Assembly: GCA_004331795.1 (NCBI GenBank)
Contig: SJSR01000002.1
Location: forward strand, 62,001 to 126,000
Origin: Erythrobacteraceae bacterium CFH 75059
Lineage (GTDB): Bacteria; Pseudomonadota; Alphaproteobacteria; Sphingomonadales; Sphingomonadaceae
Direction of reading: 5' to 3'
DNA length: 64,000 nt
Part shown: positions 8,825 through 17,015 of the stretch, piece by piece
How the letters are laid out: every line of letters starts with the position of its first letter
Numbering within the stretch: the first letter of the stretch is position 1
Program-made: the position numbers and the translations under genes
Notes under the pieces: generated by a model
Database searches by the model: none
Told to the model about the DNA's origin: nothing
The model's input: only the letters and a program-made list of their open reading frames with translations

Positions 8825-9680
8825 TGATGGCGGAGAAATCCCGCTTGCCATTCCCCGCGCCGGCGAAATCCTCGTAGAGAGCGGCCGCCCGCGATCCCAG
8901 CGGAACGGCCGCGTCGGCGCTGTCCGCCGCCTCCATGGCGAGGCGCAGATCCTTCAGCATCAGTTCCGTCGCGAAACCGCCCTGATACCCGTTGTCGGCC
9001 GGCGATTGCGGTCCGACGCCGGGCACCGGGCAATAGCTGGTCATGGACCAGTTCTGGCCCGAGCTGACGGAGGAGATGTCGTAGAATGTCTGCGGATCGA
9101 GGCCCAGCTTCTCGGCCATGCGGAACGCCTCGCAGGTGCCGATCATGTGGATGGCGAGCAGCATGTTGTTGCAGATCTTGGCCGCCTGTCCGTTGCCGGC
9201 ATCACCGGCATGGATCACCGCCTTGCCCATCGCTTGCAGGATCGGTTCGGCGCGGGCGAACGCCTCGGCGGTGCCGCCGACCATGAAGGTCAGCGTGCCC
9301 GCCGCCGCCGCTGCAATCCCGCCGGAGACCGGCGCGTCGACCATCTCGTATCCGGCCTCGCGCGCCTTCTCCGCCGCCTCGCGTGCAGTGGCGACGTCGA
9401 TGGTCGAGCAGTCGATGAACAGCGCGCCGCGCGGCGCATGGCCGATCACCTCGCCGGTGAAGGCGGACAGCACGATCTGGCCGTTAGGCAGCATCGAAAC
9501 AACCGCCTCGGCGTCGGCGACCGCTTCGGCAATGGAGGCGGTGCGGGTGCAGCCGTTCTGCTCGGCACGGGCCAGCGCGTCCTCGCTTAGGTCGAAGGCG
9601 CGCACCGTGTGGCCCGCCTTGACGAGGTTGGCGGCCATCCCGCCGCCCATGTTGCCAAGACCGATGAAGGCGATGTTCAT
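8811..9680 (-). CDS. mmsB: 3-hydroxyisobutyrate dehydrogenase
   Basis: A complete 289-residue member of the 3-hydroxyisobutyrate dehydrogenase family, oxidising 3-hydroxyisobutyrate to methylmalonate semialdehyde with NAD+ in valine breakdown. The Rossmann glycine motif is FIGLGNMGGGMAANL (residues 5-19); the substrate-binding signature appears as DAPVSGGIAAAAAGTLTFMV and the catalytic lysine lies in GNGQAAKICNNMLLA. GAGG is placed six bases before the ATG. It is last in a minus-strand run with acyl-CoA dehydrogenase, hydroxyisobutyryl-CoA hydrolase and enoyl-CoA hydratase, which fixes its pathway. The gap to the upstream gene is 59 bp, so the same transcript is likely. Confidence 0.95.
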   Translation of the reverse strand: MNIAFIGLGNMGGGMAANLVKAGHTVRAFDLSEDALARAEQNGCTRTASIAEAVADAEAVVSMLPNGQIVLSAFTGEVIGHAPRGALFIDCSTIDVATAREAAEKAREAGYEMVDAPVSGGIAAAAAGTLTFMVGGTAEAFARAEPILQAMGKAVIHAGDAGNGQAAKICNNMLLAIHMIGTCEAFRMAEKLGLDPQTFYDISSVSSGQNWSMTSYCPVPGVGPQSPADNGYQGGFATELMLKDLRLAMEAADSADAAVPLGSRAAALYEDFAGAGNGKRDFSAIITTY

Positions 9681-9739
9681 GTTCTACCTCGCTTCTCTGC
9701 GGAATGAGCGAACGGGGTCGCGCTTTTCCTGAAAACGGC

Positions 9740-10522
9740 TCAACGCCCCTTCCACTGCCCCTGACGCTTTTCGATGAAGGCCTGCATTCCCTCCACCTTG
9801 TCCTCGCTTGCGGCGAGGATCTGGAACAGGCGGCGTTCAAAGCGGATGCCTTCGGTCAGGGTCAGCTCTTGAGCGGCGTTCACCATCTCCTTGTTGGCGA
9901 TGGCGGCCATCGGCGGCATGGCGGCAATTTCCTGCGCGGTTTTCAGCGCCTCGTCCAGCAGCGTGTCGTGCGGCACGACGCGCGCGACCAGCCCGCTGCG
10001 CTCGGCCTCGGCGGCGTCCATCATCCGGCCGGTCAGGCACATCTCCATCGCCTTGGCCTTGCCGATGGCGCGGGTCAGCCGCTGCGATCCACCCATGCCG
10101 GGCGCGACGCCCAGCTTGATTTCCGGTTGGCCGAATTTCGCGCGGTCCGAAGCGATGATGAAATCCGCCATCATCGCCAGCTCGCACCCGCCGCCCAGGG
10201 CAAAGCCGTTGACGGCCGCGATCCACGGCTTGCGCACGGCATTCACCAGATGGCTCTGCCAGCGCGAGAAGAAATCGTGGAGGTAGAAGTCGGCCGCTTC
10301 CTTCTCCGCCATCTCCTTGATGTCGGCTCCGGCGGCGAAAGCCTTGTCGCCTGCGCCGGTCAGCACCGCGCACCGTTGCGTCTCGTCGGCCTGATAGGCT
10401 GAGAAGGCGGCGATCAGTTCCTCGAGCACGGCGCTGGACAAGGCGTTGAGCGCCTGCGGACGGTTCAGGGTGACGAGGGTGACCGGCCCTCTCGTCTCGG
10501 TCGCGATGGTCTCGTACGTCAT
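9740..10522 (-). CDS. Enoyl-CoA hydratase
   Basis: A 260-residue crotonase-fold enzyme. The oxyanion-hole residues lie in [13 protein letters not shown] and [20 protein letters not shown], and both catalytic glutamates are in the expected places (GGGCELAMM, and the later [20 protein letters not shown] region, where the family has PEIxLGxxPG). It hydrates 2-enoyl-CoA to 3-hydroxyacyl-CoA; in this operon the likely substrate is methacrylyl-CoA, giving 3-hydroxyisobutyryl-CoA. The start at 10522 forms an ATGA overlap with the preceding hydrolase gene; a GTG four codons upstream is possible but lies right on the GAGGA box. Substrate assignment rests on gene context. Confidence 0.9.
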   Translation of the reverse strand: MTYETIATETRGPVTLVTLNRPQALNALSSAVLEELIAAFSAYQADETQRCAVLTGAGDKAFAAGADIKEMAEKEAADFYLHDFFSRWQSHLVNAVRKPWIAAVNGFALGGGCELAMMADFIIASDRAKFGQPEIKLGVAPGMGGSQRLTRAIGKAKAMEMCLTGRMMDAAEAERSGLVARVVPHDTLLDEALKTAQEIAAMPPMAAIANKEMVNAAQELTLTEGIRFERRLFQILAASEDKVEGMQAFIEKRQGQWKGR

Positions 10523-11559
10523 TGCGGTGTCCACTCCTCGTCAGCGGGCAGGGGGGCGAAGATGGCGTCGAGCAGCGCCTCCGTCACCGCAGCCGGGGTC
10601 GGCGGATCCCAGTGCGGATCGCCGGTCTTGTCGACGATCACCGCCCGGACACCTTCGGCAAAGTCGGGGCGGGTGAGCACCCGGCTGGCGATGCGGTATT
10701 CCATGGCCATGTTGTCGGCGAAGTCCGTCAGCGTGGCGCTTTGCGCCAGCTGCCGCAGCGCCACCTTGCAGGTCTGCGGGGACTTGCTGCACAGCGTCTC
10801 GAGTTCCCGCGCCGCCCACTCGCCGCCATCGGCCTCGAGCGCGGCGATGATGTCCTCCAGGTTGTCAGAAGCGAACAGGCGGTCGATGTCCTCGCGGTGT
10901 TCGAGGATGCGCGCGGCGGGCGGAGCAGCGGACAGTGAATCCAGCACGCCGCCGACGGGTTCTCCGCCGCAGATGCGGTCCCTGGCCTCGGCCAGCTTCC
11001 CGTTGGGCAGGTAGTGTGTTGCGAGACCCAGCGCGAGGCATTCCGCGCCGTCGAGTCGCGCCCCCGTCAGCGCCATCCACTGACCCGTGCGGCCCGGCAG
11101 CCGCGAGAGGTACCAGCCGCCGCCGACATCCGGGAACAGCCCGATGCCCGTCTCCGGCATGGCGAGCTTCGTCCGCTCCGTCGCCACGCGGAAGCTGCAG
11201 GGCAGGGCGATGCCGACGCCGCCGCCCATGGTGATCCCGTCCATGAACGCCACGGTGGGCTTGCCATAGGTGAACAGCCGGTGATTGAGCCGGTATTCGT
11301 CGAAGAAGAAGGCCCGCCCGCTCCTGCCGCCATCCTCGAGGGCGGACCTGCGCAGAAAGGCGATGTCGCCGCCGGCGCAGAAGCCGCGCCCCTCCGCATG
11401 GTCGATCAGCACGGCACCGACCCGATCGTCACCCGCCCATTCGGCGAGTGCAGCGTCCATCGTGCGGCACATGGCGTGTGTCAGCGCATGAAGCGCCTCG
11501 GGCCGGTTCAGCGAAAGGTGCCCTGCCGACCCGTCGATGCGTGCCAGAACCTCTGCCAT
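10519..11559 (-). CDS. 3-hydroxyisobutyryl-CoA hydrolase
   Basis: A 346-residue crotonase-superfamily protein of the HIBYL-CoA hydrolase branch, which releases CoA from 3-hydroxyisobutyryl-CoA before oxidation by MmsB. Distinguishing features are the extra length over enoyl-CoA hydratases, the motif [35 protein letters not shown] and [19 protein letters not shown], plus a C-terminal region with [20 protein letters not shown] found in this branch. It begins two bases after the acyl-CoA dehydrogenase stop and overlaps the hydratase start by 4 bp, so the three are tightly coupled. Confidence 0.93.
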   Translation of the reverse strand: MAEVLARIDGSAGHLSLNRPEALHALTHAMCRTMDAALAEWAGDDRVGAVLIDHAEGRGFCAGGDIAFLRRSALEDGGRSGRAFFFDEYRLNHRLFTYGKPTVAFMDGITMGGGVGIALPCSFRVATERTKLAMPETGIGLFPDVGGGWYLSRLPGRTGQWMALTGARLDGAECLALGLATHYLPNGKLAEARDRICGGEPVGGVLDSLSAAPPAARILEHREDIDRLFASDNLEDIIAALEADGGEWAARELETLCSKSPQTCKVALRQLAQSATLTDFADNMAMEYRIASRVLTRPDFAEGVRAVIVDKTGDPHWDPPTPAAVTEALLDAIFAPLPADEEWTPQ

Positions 11560-11561
11560 CG

Positions 11562-12713
11562 TCAGCGTCCCTGCCGCAACAGGTCGCGCCCGACGATGAC
11601 GCGCATGATCTGGTTGGTGCCTTCGAGGATCTGGTGAACCCGCAGGTCGCGCCAGAACCGCTCGATCGGATAATCCTTGAGATAGCCGTAGCCGCCGAAC
11701 AGCTGAAGGGCGTCGTTCACCACCCTGGAGCCGTTGTCGGTCGCCAGCCGCTTGGCCATGGCGGAAAAGCGCGACTTGTCCGGCGCGTTGTCCGTCACCT
11801 TCGCCGCCGCGAGGTAGAGCAGGGCGCGCGCCGCCTCGAGGTCGGTGGCCGTGTCGGCGAGCATGAACTGCGTGTTCTGAAGGTCGGCGATCGGGGCGCC
11901 GAACTGCTGCCGGTCTCGGGTGTAGGCAATCGCCTCGTCAAGGCACCGCTGCGCCCCGCCGAGCGAGCACGCACCGATGTTGAGCCGCCCCCCGTCCAAC
12001 CCCATCATGGCGATGCGGAAGCCCTGTCCTTCGGCGCCGATCCGGTTGACCACCGGCACCCGCGCGTCCTCGAAGATGACCTGCGCCGTCGGGGAAGCGT
12101 TCCAGCCCAGCTTGTTCTCCGGCGCGCCGAAGCTTACACCGTGCGTCTCGCGGTCCACCACCAGCGCCGTAATGCCGCCCGTCTTGTGGTCGCCGGTGCG
12201 GACCATGGTCACGTAGACGTCGTTCACGCCGCCGCCGGAAATGAACTGCTTGGTGCCGTTCAGCACGTAGTGATTGCCGTCCAGCCGGGCGCTGGTCTTC
12301 AGCCCCGCCGCATCCGATCCGCTCCCCGGTTCGGTGAGGGCGTAGCTCGCGATCCTGTCCATGGTGACGAGATCGGGAAGGTAGCGCGCCTTCAGCTCCG
12401 CATCGCCGAAGGCGTCGATCATCCACGCGGCCATGTTGTGGATGGAGATGAAGGCGCTCGTGGTGGGACAGCCATAGGCCATCGCTTCCATGATCAGCGC
12501 CGCTTCGAGCCGTCCAAGGCCGATCCCGCCGCTTTCCTCGCTTACATAGATGGCGCCGAAGCCGAGTTCGGCCGATCGCTTGATGACGTCGACGGGGAAA
12601 TGCTTGTTCTCGTCCCATTCCCCTGCGAAGGGCGTGATGTTGTCGGCGGTGAAGCGCTGCGCCGTTTCCTGGATCGCACGCTGGTCGTCGGTCAGCTGGA
12701 ATTGTCCGGTCAT
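11562..12713 (-). CDS. Isobutyryl-CoA-type acyl-CoA dehydrogenase
   Basis: A 383-residue FAD-dependent acyl-CoA dehydrogenase of standard length. FAD-binding ALTEPGSGSDAAGLKTSA sits near residue 135, the substrate/FAD motif LFGGYGYLKDYPIERFWRD is near the C-terminus, and the catalytic glutamate is in HQILEGTNQIMRVIVGR. The family oxidises acyl-CoA at the 2,3 position and passes electrons to ETF. Because it leads an operon with 3-hydroxyisobutyryl-CoA hydrolase, enoyl-CoA hydratase and mmsB, the best assignment is isobutyryl-CoA dehydrogenase in valine catabolism; other short-branched acyl-CoAs are possible. It is divergent from a small conserved gene 47 bp away, so its promoter must lie in that short gap. 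Confidence 0.9.
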   Translation of the reverse strand: MTGQFQLTDDQRAIQETAQRFTADNITPFAGEWDENKHFPVDVIKRSAELGFGAIYVSEESGGIGLGRLEAALIMEAMAYGCPTTSAFISIHNMAAWMIDAFGDAELKARYLPDLVTMDRIASYALTEPGSGSDAAGLKTSARLDGNHYVLNGTKQFISGGGVNDVYVTMVRTGDHKTGGITALVVDRETHGVSFGAPENKLGWNASPTAQVIFEDARVPVVNRIGAEGQGFRIAMMGLDGGRLNIGACSLGGAQRCLDEAIAYTRDRQQFGAPIADLQNTQFMLADTATDLEAARALLYLAAAKVTDNAPDKSRFSAMAKRLATDNGSRVVNDALQLFGGYGYLKDYPIERFWRDLRVHQILEGTNQIMRVIVGRDLLRQGR

Positions 12714-12760
12714 GGCCCGCGCTGTAGCGGCGCCGGCGGCGAAGCGAAAGGGTGCGGCGG

Positions 12761-13129
12761 ATGGCGGGCGCCGACGAGGTGATCTTCGTGTACAACGCCG
12801 ATGGCGGGCTCGCGTCGCGGGCGATGGACGCCGTGCACAAGATCGTGCGGCCGGAAACCTACGCGTGCGACCTGTGCATGATCACCCACGGAGCGCTGAC
12901 CATGCGCCGCGAATGGCGCACCTTCACCCGGCGGCTCGGCGTGCCCAACCGTGCCCTCCACCGCGATGAGTTCGCGCGGGAGTTTCCCGGCTGCGGCTTT
13001 GCCTGGCCGGCGGTGATCGCGCGGTCCGGCGCGGCGTGCGAACTCCTGGTCAGCCGGCAGGAGCTTGCCGGCATGACCACCGTGGCCGAACTGGCCACGG
13101 CGGTGGAGCGCGCACTCAGCCGCAGGTGA
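12761..13129 (+). CDS. Conserved hypothetical protein with CxxC motif
   Basis: A 122-residue soluble protein, start at 12761 supported by AAAGGG eight bases upstream (a GTG three codons earlier is possible). It begins with EVIFVYNADGGLASRAMDA and carries HKIVRPETYACDLCMITHGA, then WRTFTRRLGVPNRALHRDEF. The CDLC pair, with flanking histidines, could bind a metal or take part in thiol chemistry. I recall similar unannotated proteins in other proteobacteria but know of no function. It sits alone between the acyl-CoA dehydrogenase (divergent) and the I78 lipoprotein (convergent, 14-bp overlap). No membrane segment or signal peptide is seen. Confidence 0.7.
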   Translation: MAGADEVIFVYNADGGLASRAMDAVHKIVRPETYACDLCMITHGALTMRREWRTFTRRLGVPNRALHRDEFAREFPGCGFAWPAVIARSGAACELLVSRQELAGMTTVAELATAVERALSRR

Positions 13130-13424
13130 TCCGGTTGATCCTCAGGCGCTCGTCATAGGAGACGGTCACCCGGTCCATCCGGTAGTCCATGGTCAGCGCG
13201 CTGTTCGGCGGCGCCCAGCGCAGTGTCCGGCTGCGGGTGAGCTGCAGGATGCGCGTGCCAAGCTCGGCGGTGGCGGTCTGCCCGATGTGCCCCTGTGCCG
13301 GCTGCGCGTCACAGGTGCCATCGCCCATGTCCCGTCCCGCCGGGTCCACGCTCGACGGGGGCGGCGCGGTCACGCACCCGGCGAGCAACGCCACCGCCCC
13401 TGCAGCCAGCACACATCGCATCAT
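13116..13424 (-). CDS. I78-family peptidase inhibitor lipoprotein
   Basis: A 102-residue exported lipoprotein. The signal MMRCVLAAGAVALLAGC ends in a lipobox with the lipidated cysteine at residue 17. The mature part carries the I78 inhibitor signature: a helix with GQTATAELGTRILQLTRS, followed by LRWAPPNSALTMDYRMDRVT, and ends with INRITCG. In the family the small domain inhibits serine proteases (Aspergillus elastase inhibitor type); the bacterial role may be self-protection in the periplasm. AGGAGG precedes the start and the ATG overlaps the stop of the upstream lipoprotein gene by 4 bp, so the two are coupled. An extra in-frame ATG directly follows the first. Confidence 0.82.
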   Translation of the reverse strand: MMRCVLAAGAVALLAGCVTAPPPSSVDPAGRDMGDGTCDAQPAQGHIGQTATAELGTRILQLTRSRTLRWAPPNSALTMDYRMDRVTVSYDERLRINRITCG

Positions 13425-13903
13425 CGGCACCTCCTGTATGTAAACGGCCCGAACTGTCCATCCGGCCCCGTGGATGAACGCACGAGCACGTCCCCGTTCT
13501 CCCGCAGTGTCAGCATTTCCTGCGTGCGCCACGTCATTCCCTCGCCGGTGAAGGCGAAATGCGCGCCCACTTCATCCGGCGCGCGCCGCGAGGCGCTTTC
13601 GAGCACGCCGGCGCTTTCATAGAAGCGTGCCCCGGTCGCGCCGAGCGTCATCAGACCCTTGGCGTCACTGCGGCCCTTCTCGCAGTCGGCCGCCGTCATC
13701 CCCCAGCGGCCGCGAAAGGCGGGTGGAATCTCGTCCGCGGCAGCCATGCCGGCCGGAGTGGCGGCGGGACTGGTATCCAAGGGCACGGGCGCCGTGGCAC
13801 CTGCGGATGGATCGTCACCGCTCGCCGTCCGGTCCGCCGGCGCCGCATCTCCCGAACAGGCAGCGAGCGCGGCGAGCGCAAGCATCAACATGGCGCTGCG
13901 CAT
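13421..13903 (-). CDS. Conserved hypothetical lipoprotein
   Basis: A 160-residue protein with a lipoprotein signal, MRSAMLMLALAALAACSGD, cysteine 16 being the lipidated residue, then an alanine/proline/threonine-rich linker up to about residue 57. The conserved part begins IPPAFRGRWGMTAADCEKG and ends GPDGQFGPFTYRRC; two cysteines, one at each end, could form a disulphide. I know similar proteins in sphingomonads but no function. GAGG is six bases before the ATG. It starts seven bases after mmsA and its stop overlaps the I78 inhibitor start (ATGA), so a pair of envelope lipoproteins seems to ride on the mmsA transcript. Confidence 0.8.
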   Translation of the reverse strand: MRSAMLMLALAALAACSGDAAPADRTASGDDPSAGATAPVPLDTSPAATPAGMAAADEIPPAFRGRWGMTAADCEKGRSDAKGLMTLGATGARFYESAGVLESASRRAPDEVGAHFAFTGEGMTWRTQEMLTLRENGDVLVRSSTGPDGQFGPFTYRRCR

Positions 13904-13910
13904 GGCGGCC

Positions 13911-15410
13911 TCAGCCCATGGTCGGGATGATGAAGGCGTTCGATCCGTCCCCGCCGCCGTCGGGCCAGCGCTGAGTCACCGTCTTGACCTTCGTCCAGAA
14001 CTTCACCCCTTCCGTGCCGTACTGGTTCGTGTCACCGAACGCGCTCCGCTTCCAGCCGCCGAACGAGTGATAGGCGACCGGCACGGGGATGGGAACGTTG
14101 ATGCCGACCATGCCGACATTGACTCGGCTGGCGAACTCGCGGGCGGCATGGCCGTTACGGGTGAAGATCGCGACACCGTTGCCGTACTGATGCTCGGACG
14201 GGAGACGCAGCGCCTCCTCGAAGTCACGGGCGCGCACGATTTGCAGTACGGGCCCGAAGATCTCCTCGCGGTAGCTTTCCATGTCGGTCGTCACCCGGTC
14301 GATGAGCGTCGGGCCGACATAGAAGCCGTTCTCATGCCCTTGCAGGGTGAAGCCGCGGCCATCGATCACGATCTCCGCGCCTTCGCGTTCGGCCGTGTCG
14401 ATCCAGCCTTCGACGCGGGCCTTGTGCTCGGGCGTGACGACCGGACCGTAATGCGCCTCGGGATCGGTGGAGACGCCGACGCGCAAGGCGTTGATCGCAG
14501 GGACCAGCTTCTCGCGCAGCGCGTCGGCCGTGTCGGCGCCCACGGGCACCACCACCGGAAGGGCCATGCACCGTTCTCCCGCCGAGCCGAACGCGGCGCC
14601 GGTCAGATCGTTCACCACCTGGTCTAGGTCGGCGTCGGGCATGACGATGCCGTGGTTCTTGGCTCCGCCCATCGCCTGCACCCGCTTGCCCGCGGCGACA
14701 CCGCGCTTGTAGACGTAGTGCGCGATGTCGGACGAGCCGACGAAGCTGACCCCGGCGATGTCCGGGTGGTCGAGGATGGCGTCGACCATTTCCTTGTCGC
14801 CGTGAACGACCTGCAGCAGCCCCTCGGGCGCCCCCGCCTCGACGAACAGTTCGGCGAGGCGCACCGGGACCGAGGGATCGCGCTCCGACGGTTTGAGGAT
14901 GAAAGCGTTGCCCACCGCGGTCGCCATCCCGAACATCCACATCGGGATCATGGCCGGGAAGTTGAACGGGGTGATTCCCGCACCGATGCCCAGCGGCTGG
15001 CGCATCGAATACACATCGATGCCCGGTCCGGCGCCAAGGGTGAACTCGCCCTTCAGCACCTGCGGAATGCCGCAGCAATACTCGATGACCTCCAGCCCGC
15101 GCTGGATGTCGCCCTTGGCATCGTCGATGACCTTCCCGTGCTCCGAGGCGAGAAGATGGGCAAGGTCGGCCATGTTCTTCTCGATCAGTTCCTTGAAGCG
15201 GAACATGACGCGGGCGCGGCGCTGCGGATTGGTCTGCGCCCAGCCGGGCTGCACCGCGCGGGCCGCGGCCACGGCACGGTCGAGAAGCGACGCATCGCCG
15301 AGGCCGACTTGCGCCTGAACTTCTCCCGTGGACGGATTCCAGACCCGGTGCGTGCGGCCCGGCGTGAGGCCGGCGGTGCCGCCGGCGAGGAAATGGTCGA
15401 TCATGCGCAT
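13911..15410 (-). CDS. mmsA: Methylmalonate-semialdehyde dehydrogenase (CoA-acylating)
   Basis: A ~499-residue aldehyde dehydrogenase of the MmsA/IolA class. It converts methylmalonate semialdehyde, NAD+ and CoA to propionyl-CoA and CO2, the last step of distal valine (and of thymine) breakdown. Markers are GITPFNFPAMIPMWMFG, the NAD region LKPSERDPSVPVRLAELF, and the catalytic cysteine in GSAGERCMALPVV near residue 281. The C-terminal SFGGWKRSAFGD is typical. A start at 15410 has GAGAGGA upstream; another ATG two codons in is possible. It is encoded upstream of, but not contiguous with, the valine operon: two lipoprotein genes and an opposite-strand gene intervene. Confidence 0.94.
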   Translation of the reverse strand: MRMIDHFLAGGTAGLTPGRTHRVWNPSTGEVQAQVGLGDASLLDRAVAAARAVQPGWAQTNPQRRARVMFRFKELIEKNMADLAHLLASEHGKVIDDAKGDIQRGLEVIEYCCGIPQVLKGEFTLGAGPGIDVYSMRQPLGIGAGITPFNFPAMIPMWMFGMATAVGNAFILKPSERDPSVPVRLAELFVEAGAPEGLLQVVHGDKEMVDAILDHPDIAGVSFVGSSDIAHYVYKRGVAAGKRVQAMGGAKNHGIVMPDADLDQVVNDLTGAAFGSAGERCMALPVVVPVGADTADALREKLVPAINALRVGVSTDPEAHYGPVVTPEHKARVEGWIDTAEREGAEIVIDGRGFTLQGHENGFYVGPTLIDRVTTDMESYREEIFGPVLQIVRARDFEEALRLPSEHQYGNGVAIFTRNGHAAREFASRVNVGMVGINVPIPVPVAYHSFGGWKRSAFGDTNQYGTEGVKFWTKVKTVTQRWPDGGGDGSNAFIIPTMG

Positions 15411-15511
15411 GAAGCTGTCCTCTCCGTTTTGCCAGAGCACCTGCGCCCGCCGACTTGCGAAATCAACCGGATTGACGCTGAACCGAGGCTGCGGCAGAGA
15501 CGATCGGGCAG

Positions 15512-15585
15512 GCGGGTATGATGTAATGGTAGCCTGTCAGCTTCCCATGCTGAACGCGCGGGTTCGATTCCCGCTACCCGCTCCA
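15512..15585 (+). tRNA. tRNA-Gly (anticodon CCC)
   Basis: A complete 74-base cloverleaf with the CCA end encoded. The acceptor stem pairs GCGGGTA (15512-15518) with TACCCGC (15575-15581); the discriminator base is T and CCA follows. The anticodon stem pairs TCAGC with GCTGA around the loop TTCCCAT, giving anticodon CCC. The T arm is GCGGG-TTCGATT-CCCGC. It stands between mmsA (divergent) and the patatin gene. CCC reads only GGG codons, a minor glycine codon in this high-GC sequence, which is mostly GGC. Confidence 0.96.
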
Positions 15586-15861
15586 CACGCTCCCCAGACG
15601 CCGGCCGCCGGGGATGCCCAGCTTCAGGGACTGTGTGGCGGTGGTGCGGCATTGCCGGTCGCCCGACCCTCTCCGCCGTGCCCTTGCCGCGGCCAAGCCT
15701 CCTCCCGGGAAGTCCCCTGCGCGTGTGCCTCCCGCCGCTGCACCCCTGAGGCGAGGCGCCGCGTCTCTCGCCTTGGACCCTCCGTCTCCCCGATCGTTGT
15801 GTCCGTGTCGCGGCGTCTCATGCATCGTGCGGGGCGGCGGCGGACCGGGAGCGACGAGGTG
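15586..15861. other. Intergenic stretch without a recognised gene
   Basis: The 276 bases between tRNA-Gly and the patatin gene contain no reading frame with protein-like composition, no second tRNA and no clear terminator. The frame of the patatin gene stays open upstream through this stretch, but the translation is low-complexity and arginine/serine/proline rich, so I treat it as non-coding. It presumably holds the patatin promoter. Confidence 0.55.
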
Positions 15862-16887
15862 ATGACGAAGCCGATCAATCTTGCCCTTCAGGGTGGCGGA
15901 TCGCACGGGGCTCTGGCGTGGGGAGTTCTCGACCGCCTGCTGGAGGACGAGACTCTCACCATCGCCGAAGTCAGCGGCACCAGCGCCGGGGCGATGAACG
16001 CCGTGGTGCTGGCCGATGGCTGGCAGCGGGGCGGCCGCGAGGGGGCGCGCGTCGCGCTCAGAACCTTCTGGGAGCGGGTGAGCCGCGCCGCCGTGTATTC
16101 GCCGATCCAGCGCAGCCCGCTCGACAAGCTTCTCGGGCGCTACAGCCTCGACTATTCGCCCGGCTATCTGCTGTTCGAAGGCATCAGCCGGATGTTCTCG
16201 CCCTATCAGCTCAATCCGCTGCGGCTCAACCCGCTGCGCGATCTCCTGCTGGACGTCGTCGATTTTGCGAACGTGAACGCCTGCCGGGACGTGGTGATCC
16301 ATGTCACGGCGACGCATGTGCGCACCGGGCGGGCACGGGTGTTCTCGCGCGGGGAGGTGACCTGCGATGCCGTGATGGCGTCGGCTTGCCTGCCGCAGCT
16401 CTTCCCGGCCGTCACCATCGATGGCGAGGAGTACTGGGACGGCGGCTTCTCGGCCAATCCGGCGATCATGCCGCTCGTCCGCAGCCCGGCCAGCCCCGAC
16501 ATCGTGATCGTCCAGATCAACCCGGTGGTGCGGTGCAATCCGCCGCGCACGGCGCGCGAAATCCTGAACCGGGTCAACGAGATCAGCTTCAACACCGCGC
16601 TCATCAAGGAACTGAGGACGATCGCGGTGATGCAGGATCTGGCAAAGGAACGGGGCGGGGCAGGCGAGGGCGGGCGCGACACCTATCTGCACCTGATCCA
16701 CGCCGATGCCGAGGTGCAGGACCTTGCCGCCTCCTCGAAGCTGAACGCGGAGTGGGCCTATCTGGAACTTCTGTTCGAGCGCGGGCGCGGATGGGCCGAC
16801 CGGTGGCTGAGCGCGCACCGCGACAGCATCGGGCAGCGCTCGTCGTTCGATCTGGAGGATTTCTTCGCCGATCCGCCGGGAGTGTAG
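15862..16887 (+). CDS. Patatin-like phospholipase
   Basis: A 341-residue patatin-fold lipid acyl hydrolase. The oxyanion loop is LALQGGGSHGALAWG (residues 7-21), the nucleophile serine 41 lies in SGTSAGAMN (GxSxG), and the second dyad residue is aspartate 193 in YWDGGFSANP. In the family the Ser-Asp dyad hydrolyses phospholipids or other acyl esters. There is no signal peptide, so it probably acts in the cytoplasm or at the inner membrane. The start is placed at ATG 15862, directly before the conserved block; the open frame extends far upstream but is not protein-like. It stands alone, downstream of the tRNA gene. Confidence 0.9.
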   Translation: MTKPINLALQGGGSHGALAWGVLDRLLEDETLTIAEVSGTSAGAMNAVVLADGWQRGGREGARVALRTFWERVSRAAVYSPIQRSPLDKLLGRYSLDYSPGYLLFEGISRMFSPYQLNPLRLNPLRDLLLDVVDFANVNACRDVVIHVTATHVRTGRARVFSRGEVTCDAVMASACLPQLFPAVTIDGEEYWDGGFSANPAIMPLVRSPASPDIVIVQINPVVRCNPPRTAREILNRVNEISFNTALIKELRTIAVMQDLAKERGGAGEGGRDTYLHLIHADAEVQDLAASSKLNAEWAYLELLFERGRGWADRWLSAHRDSIGQRSSFDLEDFFADPPGV

Positions 16888-17015
16888 CCTGCCCTGCACC
16901 AACGGCGGCGTTCCACCCATGGCGGAAGCGCGCGCACCCAAACCATTGACGGGCCTGACGCCGCGATTACGGTCGCGCCCACAGCCGCTTCTTCCAGTGC
17001 AAAGGTCGTGCCCTC

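Noticed and set aside
10461-10490. TTCAGGGTGACG in the enoyl-CoA hydratase gene, like the end of the cysS repeat element
   Set aside because: It codes for the conserved VTLNRP block of crotonase enzymes and has no partner end nearby, so it is a chance match.
15328-15861. N-terminal extension of the patatin protein by about 178 residues
   Set aside because: The open frame crosses the tRNA-Gly gene and its translation is low-complexity; the patatin fold begins at 15862.
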